Source: an uncultured Bacteroidota bacterium (GTDB taxonomy: Bacteria; Bacteroidota; Bacteroidia; Bacteroidales; WCHB1-69). Taken from it: a stretch of 64,000 nucleotides of DNA. Positions 38,701 through 46,805 of the stretch are shown here, piece after piece. The notes under the pieces were generated by a model. That model made no database searches. It was not told the DNA's origin and worked only from the letters and a program-made list of their open reading frames with translations. Each line of letters starts with the position of its first letter. Position 1 is the first letter of the stretch. Position numbers and translations under genes: made by a program. Where the stretch lies: the NCBI GenBank assembly GCA_902802755.1, contig CADCNH010000002.1:101215-165214 (forward strand), read 5' to 3'.

Positions 38701-41700
38701 ACACCCGCTTATCGTGGCAATGATACTATCACAGGTTCAATCGTTTCAAAGAAAACATACACTATGCCTGCTGATGCCGTAGTGGAAGGTGAGTATTTAC
38801 ATACCTACACTATCACGTGTCAGAATACGCAAACACCACGTATCACCAAGTGGTTTTATGAGGATGCTGCTACAGGTAATGTGACCACAGTACAGGCAAA
38901 CCCCTATAGCTTCACGACTCCCGTATTGTATGACACGGCTGTGTATTATATTAGTGGTCTTACACCTGGAACTTCGTGTACTACTCGTAACATGAGATAC
39001 CAAATTAATGTGGCTACACCAATGTACGATCTCAGTACAAATGAGTTGGTTGCCCCTGTTTCCTATCAGTGTGGTATCTCCAACGCCAATTTGAAAGTGA
39101 ATGTGTCGAACACCTGGCCAACTGCAAACACCATTCCTGCAAATACATTCAAATTGAAAGCCAACTTTACCGGATCTTCCACTTTGAACTCTGAACATAC
39201 TATTAGCCAGCCAGTCACTTCTGACGCAAGTGTGGATGTTGTATTTGGCAATGCGATGACTTTGGGTTCAGCCACACAAAATAATATATACAATTATACT
39301 ATATATTCTACCCCGGTGAATACTGGCATGTATGTGTATCGGAATAATGATACCATTAGTGGAACATTATATGTGCCGGCAACTCCTGCTACTCCGGCGA
39401 ACATAACAACGTCAGCTCCATACGGTGGTACTGCAACAGTGACACCGACGGGTGGCGCATATAATCAGTATTACTTCTATGATCAGCCGACAGGTGGAAC
39501 CGCCTTGGCACAGGGTATGTCTTTCACGACTCCTCCAATTGTGGCTAACCCCACGCAGTTCTATTACAGTGGTAGAATAACGGATTCACAGAACTTCTAT
39601 GCCAGTACGACAGTTGGTACAGGTTCTGTTAACAATAATTCCAAACCTTTCGATTTCACGAAAGAGCATTCAGCGGGTATTATCATGTATACTAAGGATG
39701 AATTGGGATTCTCTGCGGGTATTATCGATACTGTATTCTTATATGTGCATACTGTGGGTAATGGAAATATTCCGATGAAGTTGTACTTGAAGAATGACTC
39801 TTCGTTCGTTCAAACGGCAAGTGGTGTTGTGTATCCCAACTTGACTCCGGCATTAATGAATACTGTTTATCAGAATAAATGGAACAACGCGCTTAATGAT
39901 GCAGTATTGATTGCGGAAGATGTAGAGTTTAACCAGACCGGTTGGTATGCTTTCGTTATTCCTGGCGGTTTCCATTATACTGGAAATAGTCTGTTGTTGT
40001 TGGCTGAACATCATGGTAAAAACACTTCAATGGGTTATACCGCACCTGTTTTCCGATCAACAGCTGTTCCTAATGTGCCGAATTCAACATACAATAAGAG
40101 AGTGCTTTCATACGCTACGGATAATGCTTTCAACCCGGCAACTTCTGTAACCTATACTCAGGCAACAATCAGATTCAACACTAAGTTCAGCATTGGTTAT
40201 ACCTGTGAGTCTGCGGGCAGAGGTATTATTACTGTGAGTACAGTACTGCCGAATGTTGATTTGGATGTGGAAAGCATCACGACTCCTGTAACACCTAATA
40301 ATGCATATACTAACAACGAGACTGTTACTATTCAAATTTCCAACCATGGTAGCAATACGGCCAACAATTATAGCTTGAGCTATCAGCTGGAGGGTGAGGC
40401 ACCTGTTACCGTTACCAACCCAGTGAATATCACCAGTGGCAATACGGTGACCTATTCATTCACCACCCCGATAGATTTGTCAGCCCTTTATTTCCCGCGT
40501 ACATTCAAGGTTTATGTGACATGTACGGCTGACAATAATCACAACAATGATACAGTTACTATCGTGCTGACCAAAGATTTGTGTGTGTCAGGTTCTCTGA
40601 CTGCCGCAAGTCCGAGCATTGCCAATGTGAAATTTGGTGGTATCGACAATCTGCCGTTGCCAGCCGGTTGGAGTCCATTCAACTCTGCTGATACGGTTTC
40701 ATATACAGATTACACACAAACTGTGGCACCCGCTGTTTTGGTGAAAGGTCAGTCCTATCCGTTTAGTATAACTAACGCATTTACTGGCAATAGCGGTGTG
40801 AAACTGTATAAATATGTGTTTATCGACTTTGACCGCAATGGCTCATTTACCCTTACGGGTGCCAACAGTGAGCGAGTGGTCAATTACACCTCAGGAAGCA
40901 ACTTCAACAACCAGCATCCTGAAAATGCAACAACAGAGGCCGTTATTACGGTTCCTGCAAACGCAAGCGAAGGTATCACTTTGATGAGAGTTGTCGCATC
41001 TACCGCTACAGCAGAAGCCCAAACGGGTTGTGGTTACTATGCACAAGGTGAGACCGAAGATTATGCGGTTCTTATCAGAGGCGGATTTGACCATGATTTG
41101 GCTGTTGTGGGTTATCTGCAGCCTACAGGTTCATCTTGTCCCGATAATAGTGCCAACATCAAGGTTTACGTTAAGAATATTGGTACTAATGCTTTGACAT
41201 TTACCGCATCCAATCCCTTAGAATTGACAGCTGTGGTGAGCGGAGTTATTCCAGGTACTTACACGACATCTATCTCTACAGGTAGTATTGCTGTTGGTGA
41301 AACCAGAACCTATACTATCCCAGGTGTAAACCTGAGTACAGCGGGTAGTTATTCGGTGACGACGACCTTGGCTTATGCAGCTGATGAATATCCCGTGAAT
41401 AATTTCTGGAAAACTAACTTTACCATTGGCAATCTTACAGTTGACACGGTTCCTCGTGTGGAAACCTTTGATGAAACTATTGTGGATCCGGATAATCCAT
41501 TTACCTCATTCTGGCATCTTCAGTCATCAACTTCATCCTATAAGTGGGATATTCATGAGGGCCCATCTGCTAACAATCCGAATGCCGGACCAAATCAGGA
41601 CCATACCACCACGAATATGATGGATCAGTATGCCTTGGTTGCTGGTAAGACTAACCAAACCTCTACAACCGCATACGCTGCTTTGACGACCAACTGTCTT

Positions 41701-42669
41701 GATTTGCATTATCGCAATGGTTATCCTATTCAGATGGATTTCTGGGAACACATGTTTGGCCAAACCAATGCTACGGGTACCTTGTTGATACAGGTAGGTA
41801 CAGGTGACAATTTTGTAACCATCGACTCTGTGGTTGGACCTACTCAAACGGAATGTGGCTCAGTATGGAAAAATAAACTTGTCATGTTTAGTGATAATGA
41901 CGAGGTGGCTAAGGTAAGATTCAGAACCAAGGCTCATACCCGTATGATGGATATCGCAGTGGATGATGTGAACTTCGGTTATGGTCTGCCCGATATCGGT
42001 ATTGCTGAGGAGAGAGGTTATATGGGTATATTGTATCCGACAGATTTCAATGATAATACCACCTCTTGTATGATTTACGGAGACACTGTACATCCGGTTG
42101 TGGCCATTGTCAACTCCGGTCTTACACCAGTTGTGGCATTTGATATTAAGGGTACATGGAAAACTGGTAATGAAATTATTGAACATCAGGAGCATTGGGA
42201 AGCTGAAACTGTTAATGGCATTGTTCAGCCGTTCATGCCTGGTGATACTATGGAATATACATTTACCAATACTTTCACAGTCTTTACCTCTTCCAGCATC
42301 AGTGACTTCACGGTTGAGTTAATGCTCCCGATGGATAATGATCCAAGGAACAACAAGTCAACAGTACACCCATGTGCTACAACTGATATTGAAGATTATG
42401 TGAAGGAAGACGGTCTTGTGCTGCAGCAGAATGTGCCGAATCCTGCTGAAACCAAGACCAGAATCAGCTTCATTACTCCGCGTGCCGGACAGGCTGTGGT
42501 GGAAATCTTCAGCTTGACAGGACAGAAACTGTATAGCGAGACTATCAACGCACAATACGGTGAAAATTATCTTGACGTAACGACATCATCATTTGCTGCA
42601 GGTATGTATATTTATACTTTGCAGTTCGAGGATGCTGTGTTAAGCAAGAAGATGATCATTCAGAAATAA
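32746..42669 (+). CDS. Giant multidomain surface protein with type IX secretion sorting domain
   Basis: A 3,307-residue exported protein. Signal peptide 1-20 (FVLSAQ). Approximate order: jelly-roll/MAM-like domain (25-225, AGWYLDNLKV); right-handed beta-helix (475-940; many N.T..NN turns); CARDB-like Ig repeats near 943, 1232, 1500, 1887, 2092, 2503, 2781 and 3084; jelly-roll-like domains near 1055-1220 and 2902-3080; Ig-like segments near 1615 and 2217; GEVED domain (about 2687-2779: FIDFDRNGSFT, GETEDYAV); type A T9SS C-terminal domain (about 3223-3307: LQQNVPNPAETKTRISF, SLTGQKLY, GMYIYTLQ). It should cross the outer membrane by T9SS and be surface-bound. No catalytic motif was identified; adhesion is a guess. 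Confidence 0.9.
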   Translation: MKKLLFSLLVLLMPFVLSAQLMDTAVVFYENFDGDVVKMTSTVNQAQNVPHWTVVSNLYETSPSSYHVTLLPSTGLLSCWTRAIAVDRTYPYVYLQFDHICKVNNNDKCLISYQVEDNVTPQGDINFGQWVPLNNFTATSPYYHGHAESITEGNVCQNWYSVWAPNNNTAVPNNTWWKTELFDMTQFVVGQSNQYFRIRFYTSHQSGTGSGTEVCAGWYLDNLKVIYSNVELVPPEINITQTQYVNNNGQSQNRIFSGTINDFTGPFVVNATLTDNDAIDTSTVRFWYTTSNGDSDTLPNNMQYFQLGYGQVAYNWTIPMQCYGTTITYHIYAKDVHGSSCYETRTFSLNTTQSLMVNDAKMEPGSFQLPVYPDRMTTGQTYPIKVSFRNKGLATETNPNHMTSATFGWSVNGVVKPNASWTGDLCLDYTDTIVVGYHTALRDSNYIKVWLISRNGVTNLDRRTDDTIKYDGYGCDSALSGTYTLGGPGADFPTVKYMKERFYRCGFDGPVTININAGTYTGFDFDDQYPGLDSNNTITFQAAPGVSRSAVIITNDGNNPPVKFTEMAYVTIRNVTIRNTNVGRCVDFTGRYSHDITIDNCYIQGTNSTATPYYNSSAIGRITAPPTTAGGIGDYNLTFTNNTINNTNFGVYFTGATSNNITLKANNFVVSGNTINATVTGINAIHSRLWTIDGNRINQQATASDMNFVGIAIQNGADFRSVSANSIKMNERGGTGISMVTYANSNGVTSMMTMANNEIINKATVTARYNIMIQNTKQVNIYHNSSYIYSLVDVAQSAPIYITGASSSTNTINVYNNIFYNASTSAENKNYAIYLNYTTATALANTIKLNNNEYYTVGNSLGWFVAPRNTFAEWQGALASRGEDVTSVNLPLDFVSTTDSLMPVAFEGLECEPVTGVTTDIRGTQRYNFITYMGCYTRAIPATDLAITALTSPVLGNECPSTQYPIKVMVKNTGSANLNFATKPTTVYYTIGTTTGSMTVTSGTITPLQSQEVTVVPNFPVNINTVYNYMFVIHVNGDNNTMNDTLTGSFEIQAAFPYYEEVFSTNDLYPSWRFEQINGAGNWRVELGAGTNPSISPNYGLGRLFFNSKQFANNTESRAIMPVTILQGATTPILEYWFAHDNTGSSNTEGVTVKISTDGGTTYTTVNSVNSAGATSTLVKRYNNSYTTPGWEKYMVDLAPYSNQSCIYIAFDAKSNAKNNINIDRVVVRNFYNTDIAVNDIWALGVNPTQHAVSPKISVNISNEGRNQQNNFPLMLEITGANTYRDTITVPALASRSNMVVSFDGVHLNNPGDNVVRVYCQNDQNNDNNEHTWQMTTVPAEVGYANDSIVGGQHRTYSSLSTGGTDQIAYVNKYTMVDTLIATHVKAFITNTANNSNVGRHFRFIVADASGNVIESSDEMTVTAAMENQWVTGEINNFALTSTNGPLYVGIEMMDGGTYLGVQEEAPLRDTTYYTLVNGTYTPSTVGRQMVNAVLESHMKHELALLSLVHPLTNCDLGHEHIVVKMVNNGSVDLLPGTPIHYSINGGTPVNATITNTIASHETVEYTFATPYDFTNNQINVDVPYTITVWVDVLAADRVRFNDTLSASIESYGKSPMPTVTSPVHANYHETATLTATDATTGNAHFWYTNTGYESWQLQYVGDPFVTPAVYYDTTYYVASAPADFYTPQVGTLTPSTTANNITQPFLYTNGFSRGKLLYKSDELNANGKLMQISLYVTNAAGGDQGIPMRLYAMNTDLTSLSATPVNTWDDEIAEATLIYDGNYLFDNTGWVSFNLPVPMEYTGGNLLILTETYCGGANCSTATGSTTYPKFNSAAATNCVLYKGVNNSETAYTGNYSTHPKRLVMKFQFVDAECQSEKVPVQVIADNIPVYDVEPVALDTPLTNTCTLLDEHIKVSVRNLINNTIPANTVEVVAKFNNNTVSHIVDEPFAPNEVKTVTFTNTVDLSAPTADVTYNYVIVTNLIGTPAYRGNDTITGSIVSKKTYTMPADAVVEGEYLHTYTITCQNTQTPRITKWFYEDAATGNVTTVQANPYSFTTPVLYDTAVYYISGLTPGTSCTTRNMRYQINVATPMYDLSTNELVAPVSYQCGISNANLKVNVSNTWPTANTIPANTFKLKANFTGSSTLNSEHTISQPVTSDASVDVVFGNAMTLGSATQNNIYNYTIYSTPVNTGMYVYRNNDTISGTLYVPATPATPANITTSAPYGGTATVTPTGGAYNQYYFYDQPTGGTALAQGMSFTTPPIVANPTQFYYSGRITDSQNFYASTTVGTGSVNNNSKPFDFTKEHSAGIIMYTKDELGFSAGIIDTVFLYVHTVGNGNIPMKLYLKNDSSFVQTASGVVYPNLTPALMNTVYQNKWNNALNDAVLIAEDVEFNQTGWYAFVIPGGFHYTGNSLLLLAEHHGKNTSMGYTAPVFRSTAVPNVPNSTYNKRVLSYATDNAFNPATSVTYTQATIRFNTKFSIGYTCESAGRGIITVSTVLPNVDLDVESITTPVTPNNAYTNNETVTIQISNHGSNTANNYSLSYQLEGEAPVTVTNPVNITSGNTVTYSFTTPIDLSALYFPRTFKVYVTCTADNNHNNDTVTIVLTKDLCVSGSLTAASPSIANVKFGGIDNLPLPAGWSPFNSADTVSYTDYTQTVAPAVLVKGQSYPFSITNAFTGNSGVKLYKYVFIDFDRNGSFTLTGANSERVVNYTSGSNFNNQHPENATTEAVITVPANASEGITLMRVVASTATAEAQTGCGYYAQGETEDYAVLIRGGFDHDLAVVGYLQPTGSSCPDNSANIKVYVKNIGTNALTFTASNPLELTAVVSGVIPGTYTTSISTGSIAVGETRTYTIPGVNLSTAGSYSVTTTLAYAADEYPVNNFWKTNFTIGNLTVDTVPRVETFDETIVDPDNPFTSFWHLQSSTSSYKWDIHEGPSANNPNAGPNQDHTTTNMMDQYALVAGKTNQTSTTAYAALTTNCLDLHYRNGYPIQMDFWEHMFGQTNATGTLLIQVGTGDNFVTIDSVVGPTQTECGSVWKNKLVMFSDNDEVAKVRFRTKAHTRMMDIAVDDVNFGYGLPDIGIAEERGYMGILYPTDFNDNTTSCMIYGDTVHPVVAIVNSGLTPVVAFDIKGTWKTGNEIIEHQEHWEAETVNGIVQPFMPGDTMEYTFTNTFTVFTSSSISDFTVELMLPMDNDPRNNKSTVHPCATTDIEDYVKEDGLVLQQNVPNPAETKTRISFITPRAGQAVVEIFSLTGQKLYSETINAQYGENYLDVTTSSFAAGMYIYTLQFEDAVLSKKMIIQK

Positions 42670-42725
42670 AGATTGAAAATTATTTTTATTCACTAAATTA
42701 ATAATACTAAAAATCTAAAACTTTT

Positions 42726-44573
42726 ATGGCAACAGAGCAAATCACAAAAATTGACGACATCGTCGTTCGTTTTGCAGGTGACTCTGGCGACGGTATGCAG
42801 CTCTCCGGAACCTTGTTTTCGGACGCTTCAGCCCTCACTGGCAATGACATCGCCACTTTCCCCGACTACCCAGCTGAAATCCGTGCCCCTCACAATACCA
42901 TTGCTGGTGTGTCTGGCTATCAGGTGCACGTGGGAAACCACATTTACAGTTCCGGTGACAAATGCGACATCCTTGTCGCGATGAACCCAGCCTCCCTCAA
43001 ATCAAACCTTAAGTGGGCCAAGAAAGGTGCCACAATCATCGTGGACATTGACACCTTCACCGATGAGGCTCTTGAGAAAGCAGGCTACAACGAGAACAAT
43101 CATCCCTTTACCGATGAGATGGAGCGTGCCTACACCATCATCAAGGCTCCGGTCACCTCATTCACCCAACGTATTGGCAATGAAAAAGGTGCTGACAAGA
43201 AAACTGCTGACCGCTGCCGCAACATGTTTGCATTAGGTATCATTTTTTACGCTACCCATAAGAAACTCGACCAAACATTCGCTTATCTTGAACGCAAGTT
43301 CGCCAAGAAACCCGAAGTGGTTGCTTTGAACAAGGCTGTTTTGTCGGAAGGCTATGAATATGCCGACAAATTGGAAGTGATGCACTCCCATATTTTCGAA
43401 ATTGCACATGCTGATAACATGCCCAAGGGTCGTTACCGCAATATTACAGGTAATGTCGCTACCGCATGGGGCCTTTTGGCTGCATCCGAAAAATCCGGTC
43501 GCAGACTGTTTTTAGGCTCTTATCCTATCACCCCTGCTACAGACGTGATGGTGGAGTTGGCTAAACATAAATCCTTAGGTGCACGTGTCTTTCAGGCAGA
43601 AGATGAAATTGCAGGCGTTTGTTCTGCTATTGGTGCTTCCTACGCTGGAGCTTTGGCTTGCACCTCCACTTCCGGTCCAGGTCTCTCCCTTAAGAGCGAG
43701 GCTCTTGGTTTGGCAGTGATGGTGGAACTGCCTTTGGTGGTGGTTGACGTGCAACGTGGTGGCCCTTCCACAGGTCTGCCCACCAAGACCGAGCAGAGCG
43801 ACCTGAACCAGGCTCTGTACGGCCGTAACGGTGAAGCCCCATTAGTGGTAATGGCTGCCTCTTCCAGCGCCAACTGCTTCTATTGGGCATACAATGCCGC
43901 TAAAGTTGCACTGGAGCACATGACCCCTGTCATCCTGCTCACCGACGGTTACCTTGGCAATGGTTCACAGTTGTTCCGTATTCCCAAGATGGCCGACATG
44001 CCGGAAATCAAACCACGTTTGGCTACGCCTAATGATCCTAACTACAGACCTTTCCGCCGCGACCCCGTGACCTTCGCACGTGAATGGGCTCTGCCTGGCA
44101 TGGAAGGACTTCGTCACCGTGTGGGTGGTCTGGAGAAGTGTCCTGATGGACCTCTCAGCACCGATCCCGAAAACCACGCTCTGATGGTGGCTAACCGTCA
44201 GGAGAAGGTGAACCGTGTGGCCAACTACATCCCTGACCAGGAAGTGACCGGCAATCCTGATGCCGAACTTCTCGTGGTGGGTTGGGGTGGTACCTCTGGC
44301 GCACTCACCCTCGCTGTGGAAGAAATGAACAAAGAAGGTAAGAAAGTGGCTTATACCCACTTCAACTATATTTGCCCGCTTCCGAAGAACACTGGCGACA
44401 TCCTCAAAAAATACAAGAAGATTGTCGTTTGCGAACTTAACAACGGACAGTTTGCCGGATACCTTCGCACCCAGTTCCCCGAATGCCCGATGACTCAATA
44501 CAACAAGATTATGGGTCTCCCGTTCGAGGTGGGCGAACTAAAGGCTGAATTCGAAAGACTGCTTGCCAAATAA
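42726..44573 (+). CDS. korA: 2-oxoacid:ferredoxin oxidoreductase, alpha subunit (gamma-alpha fusion)
   Basis: Oxidises a 2-oxoacid, most likely 2-oxoglutarate, with CoA and reduces ferredoxin; cytoplasmic heterodimer with the next gene product. In the 615 residues, the N-terminal about 190 form the gamma domain (VRFAGDSGDGMQLSG, FPDYPAEIRAP), followed by the alpha pyrophosphate domain (GSYPITPATDVMVELAKH, QAEDEIAGVCSAIGASYAGA, TSTSGPGLSLK, GGPSTGLPTKTEQSDLNQALYGRNGE) and a C-terminal transketolase-like domain. korB starts 33 bases later. The GDGM/TPAT pattern fits KorA better than the one-chain pyruvate enzyme; isobutyrate-type substrates cannot be excluded. Confidence 0.92.
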   Translation: MATEQITKIDDIVVRFAGDSGDGMQLSGTLFSDASALTGNDIATFPDYPAEIRAPHNTIAGVSGYQVHVGNHIYSSGDKCDILVAMNPASLKSNLKWAKKGATIIVDIDTFTDEALEKAGYNENNHPFTDEMERAYTIIKAPVTSFTQRIGNEKGADKKTADRCRNMFALGIIFYATHKKLDQTFAYLERKFAKKPEVVALNKAVLSEGYEYADKLEVMHSHIFEIAHADNMPKGRYRNITGNVATAWGLLAASEKSGRRLFLGSYPITPATDVMVELAKHKSLGARVFQAEDEIAGVCSAIGASYAGALACTSTSGPGLSLKSEALGLAVMVELPLVVVDVQRGGPSTGLPTKTEQSDLNQALYGRNGEAPLVVMAASSSANCFYWAYNAAKVALEHMTPVILLTDGYLGNGSQLFRIPKMADMPEIKPRLATPNDPNYRPFRRDPVTFAREWALPGMEGLRHRVGGLEKCPDGPLSTDPENHALMVANRQEKVNRVANYIPDQEVTGNPDAELLVVGWGGTSGALTLAVEEMNKEGKKVAYTHFNYICPLPKNTGDILKKYKKIVVCELNNGQFAGYLRTQFPECPMTQYNKIMGLPFEVGELKAEFERLLAK

Positions 44574-44605
44574 CTCAATCAAGAACCACTTAATTACAGA
44601 TAATT

Positions 44606-45637
44606 ATGGCAGAAAAACATTTTGTTCCGAAAGCGGATCGCGAATATACAAAAGCTGACTTTACCAGCGACCAAATGGTGAAATGGTGTCCTGGTTGTGG
44701 TGACCACGCCATCCTCGCCGCATTGTTGAACACTTTCCCGAAAACCAACCACAAGAAGGAAAACATCTGTATGGTGTCCGGTATCGGATGCTCATCCCGT
44801 ATTCCTTACTATGTGGACACTTACGGTTTTCACAGCATCCATGGCCGTGCTTGTGCTATCGCCACGGGTGTGAAATTGGCCAACCCGGCTCTTTCCGTAT
44901 GGGTGAGCATGGGCGACGGCGACTCCATGGCTATTGGCGGCAACCACCTGATTCACGCAGTGCGTCGTAACCAGGATTTCAACATCACCATCTTCAACAA
45001 CGAAATTTACGGTTTGACCAAAGGTCAGTACAGTCCTACAACCAAGTTTGGTCAGGTGACTAAGACCTCACCATATGGCACCATCGACTACCCGTTTAAT
45101 CCGGGCGAGCTGGTGATGGGTGCACAGGGTACTTTCTATGCACGTGCATTGGATTGTCTGCCGCAACTTACCACCGATATCATGACCCGTGCTGCTAAGC
45201 ATGACGGGACCAGCGTGGTGGAAGTGCTGCAAAACTGCATGATTTTTAACGACAAAGCCCATGCGGCCATTACCGACCGCGCAGTGCGTGACGATCGCAC
45301 CATCATCCTTGAGCATGGCAAGCCCATGATCTTCGGCAAGGAGAAAAACAAGGGTCTGCGTTTCAATGGCCGTTGCTTGGAGGCTGTCACCATCGGTGAG
45401 AATGGTATCACTATGGACGACATCATGATTCATGACGAGACCACCGAAGACACAGGTATCCACATGATGCTGGCTCGCATGAGCGGCGACCTTCCCGTGG
45501 CTATCGGTGTGATTCGCAACGTGAAGAAAACCTCCTACACCCAGCTATATGAAGACCAAATGGAAGAGCAGATGGCCCACGGCAAATACAAATGCGTTGA
45601 CGACCTGCTGAACAGCGGCGACACCTGGGAGGTGTAG
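44606..45637 (+). CDS. korB: 2-oxoacid:ferredoxin oxidoreductase, beta subunit
   Basis: The 343-residue thiamine pyrophosphate subunit. WCPGCGDHAIL (about 28-38), GIGCSSRIPYY (about 60-70), HGRACAIATGVKLANP, and the TPP-Mg motif GDGDSMAIGGNH (about 112-123) with NNEIYGLTKGQYSPTT are all present. It lacks a ferredoxin-type 4Fe-4S domain, as is usual for KorB. It is followed by a strong terminator, so korAB form a two-gene operon. Confidence 0.94.
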   Translation: MAEKHFVPKADREYTKADFTSDQMVKWCPGCGDHAILAALLNTFPKTNHKKENICMVSGIGCSSRIPYYVDTYGFHSIHGRACAIATGVKLANPALSVWVSMGDGDSMAIGGNHLIHAVRRNQDFNITIFNNEIYGLTKGQYSPTTKFGQVTKTSPYGTIDYPFNPGELVMGAQGTFYARALDCLPQLTTDIMTRAAKHDGTSVVEVLQNCMIFNDKAHAAITDRAVRDDRTIILEHGKPMIFGKEKNKGLRFNGRCLEAVTIGENGITMDDIMIHDETTEDTGIHMMLARMSGDLPVAIGVIRNVKKTSYTQLYEDQMEEQMAHGKYKCVDDLLNSGDTWEV

Positions 45638-45644
45638 TAAATGA

Positions 45645-45682
45645 AAAAAAAAGGAGTTCTCAGAAGAGAGCTCCTTTTTTTT
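45645..45682 (+). terminator. Intrinsic terminator of korAB
   Basis: AAAAAAGGAGTTCTC and GAGAGCTCCTTTTTT form a stem (one G-T pair) at about 45646-45680, ending in eight T. Confidence 0.88.
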
Positions 45683-45821
45683 AATTCACAATGCATAATT
45701 CACAATGTTTAAATTAATGGTGTTGTGAATTTTTTTGTTCCTGTCATAAAAATCTATACTCCATAATGCGATATTTCCGATAATTTGAGTATCTATGCCC
45801 TTGCAATAAAAAATATCGATT

Positions 45822-46250
45822 ATGAAAAAACTTATTTCTTTAATTGTCATTTTGGCATTGACATGCGTTGTCTCGGCACAGAATTCACCCAATCATAAAA
45901 AATCCGTCAAAGCGGAGACTGGAGAACCCGATACGGAGGCACCTTTTCGTTATGCAGAAACCATGCCTGAGTTCCCTGGCGGCATGGAGGCAATGTATGC
46001 TTATTTACAAAAAGAAATAAAGTATCCGAAATCGGCTATCAATAAAAAAATTGAGGGTACAGTCATTATTGAGTTTGTGATTGAAAAAGATGGGAAAGTC
46101 ACGAATGTAAATCCTTTGGTTCCTCTCTCTTCCGAATGTGACGCGGAGGCTATACGTGTGGTTAAGAAAATGCCTAAATGGAAACCAGGGACAATTGACG
46201 GAAAGCCTGTCCGTTGTTATTTTAATATTCCTATTAGATTTAAGTTATAA
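45822..46250 (+). CDS. Short exported TonB C-terminal-domain protein
   Basis: A 142-residue protein. A signal peptide (residues 1-19, ending VVSAQ) is followed by a short linker and the TonB-type C-terminal fold: FPGGMEAMYAYLQKEIKYP (about 51-69), EGTVIIEFVIEKDGKV, and VKKMPKWKPGTIDGKPV (about 113-129). Unlike true TonB it has no long membrane anchor or Pro-rich spacer, so it is probably a soluble periplasmic relative rather than an energy transducer. It stands alone between korAB and a repeat element. Confidence 0.83.
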   Translation: MKKLISLIVILALTCVVSAQNSPNHKKSVKAETGEPDTEAPFRYAETMPEFPGGMEAMYAYLQKEIKYPKSAINKKIEGTVIIEFVIEKDGKVTNVNPLVPLSSECDAEAIRVVKKMPKWKPGTIDGKPVRCYFNIPIRFKL

Positions 46251-46355
46251 TGACGCTTTAACGTTCAAAACACACATACTCTAAGGGTTTAATTCCTTTT
46301 TTTGAATGTGATTATCTTTTTCCGTCTTGTTAAGATTTAGATTAATGGAGAGAAA

Positions 46356-46700
46356 TTTATAGCATCAGCTATAGTCACACCATCTCGCGGCGGCAAATAA
46401 AGTGCTTCGGTGCATGGAAACTGCTCGCCGCGACCGAATACACAACCCGTAACTCGTCCCTATGAGACGGTTGCGGTTCCACCGCAATTTTGGCCGCATC
46501 GCGGCCACCCCCGCATAGCACGATGAACGGGAAATGTATCACGGCGTGCCAGAGGTACGCACCTGTCGCAGTCAAATTATCGGGTAAGTTATCCAACGGC
46601 TGAAAGCCGTGTAAGAATTCAGTACGGGGTAAAACCCCGATATGATGAAATCTTCCGGATAATATTGCTGGCAGAAGACCCGCATGGAGCATAACGTGGC
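46356..46700. repeat. Hairpin-rich dispersed repeat element, copy 2
   Basis: This 551-base gap (46251-46801) has no supported gene. From TATAGCATCAGCTATAG (46359) the sequence follows copy 1: TTCGCAGCGG-like words, GTGCTTCGG, TTGCGGTTCCACCGCAA (perfect 7-bp stem, 46470-46486), GCGTGCCAGAGGTACGC, CGGCTGAAAGCCG, GGGGTAAAACCCC, GATATGATGAAATC and ATAATATTGCTGG. It is more compact than copy 1 and carries the TTGCGG hairpin instead of the GGTAAGGTGC hairpin. Confidence 0.75.
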
Positions 46701-46732
46701 GTTACAAGACTAAAAGGGATAATTCCGTTTTT

Positions 46733-46805
46733 TAATTCTTAATTCTTAATTCTTAATTCTAACCCCTATCCCCTAATCCCTATCTCCTGTACCCTGTAAC
46801 CTCAC
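46733..46805 (-). repeat. Tandem heptamer tract at the yifB stop
   Basis: In the sense (minus) direction the yifB stop TGA begins TGAGGTTACAGGGTACAGG, then GATAGGGATTAGGGG, then four GAATTAA units. Most units contain TAG or TAA. Confidence 0.7.

Noticed and set aside
46375..46692. Minus-strand 105-residue frame resembling one at 3994-4179 (AGL.PAI.SG)
   Set aside because: The similarity follows from the shared DNA repeat; there is no promoter or start signal and the similarity stops with the repeat words.
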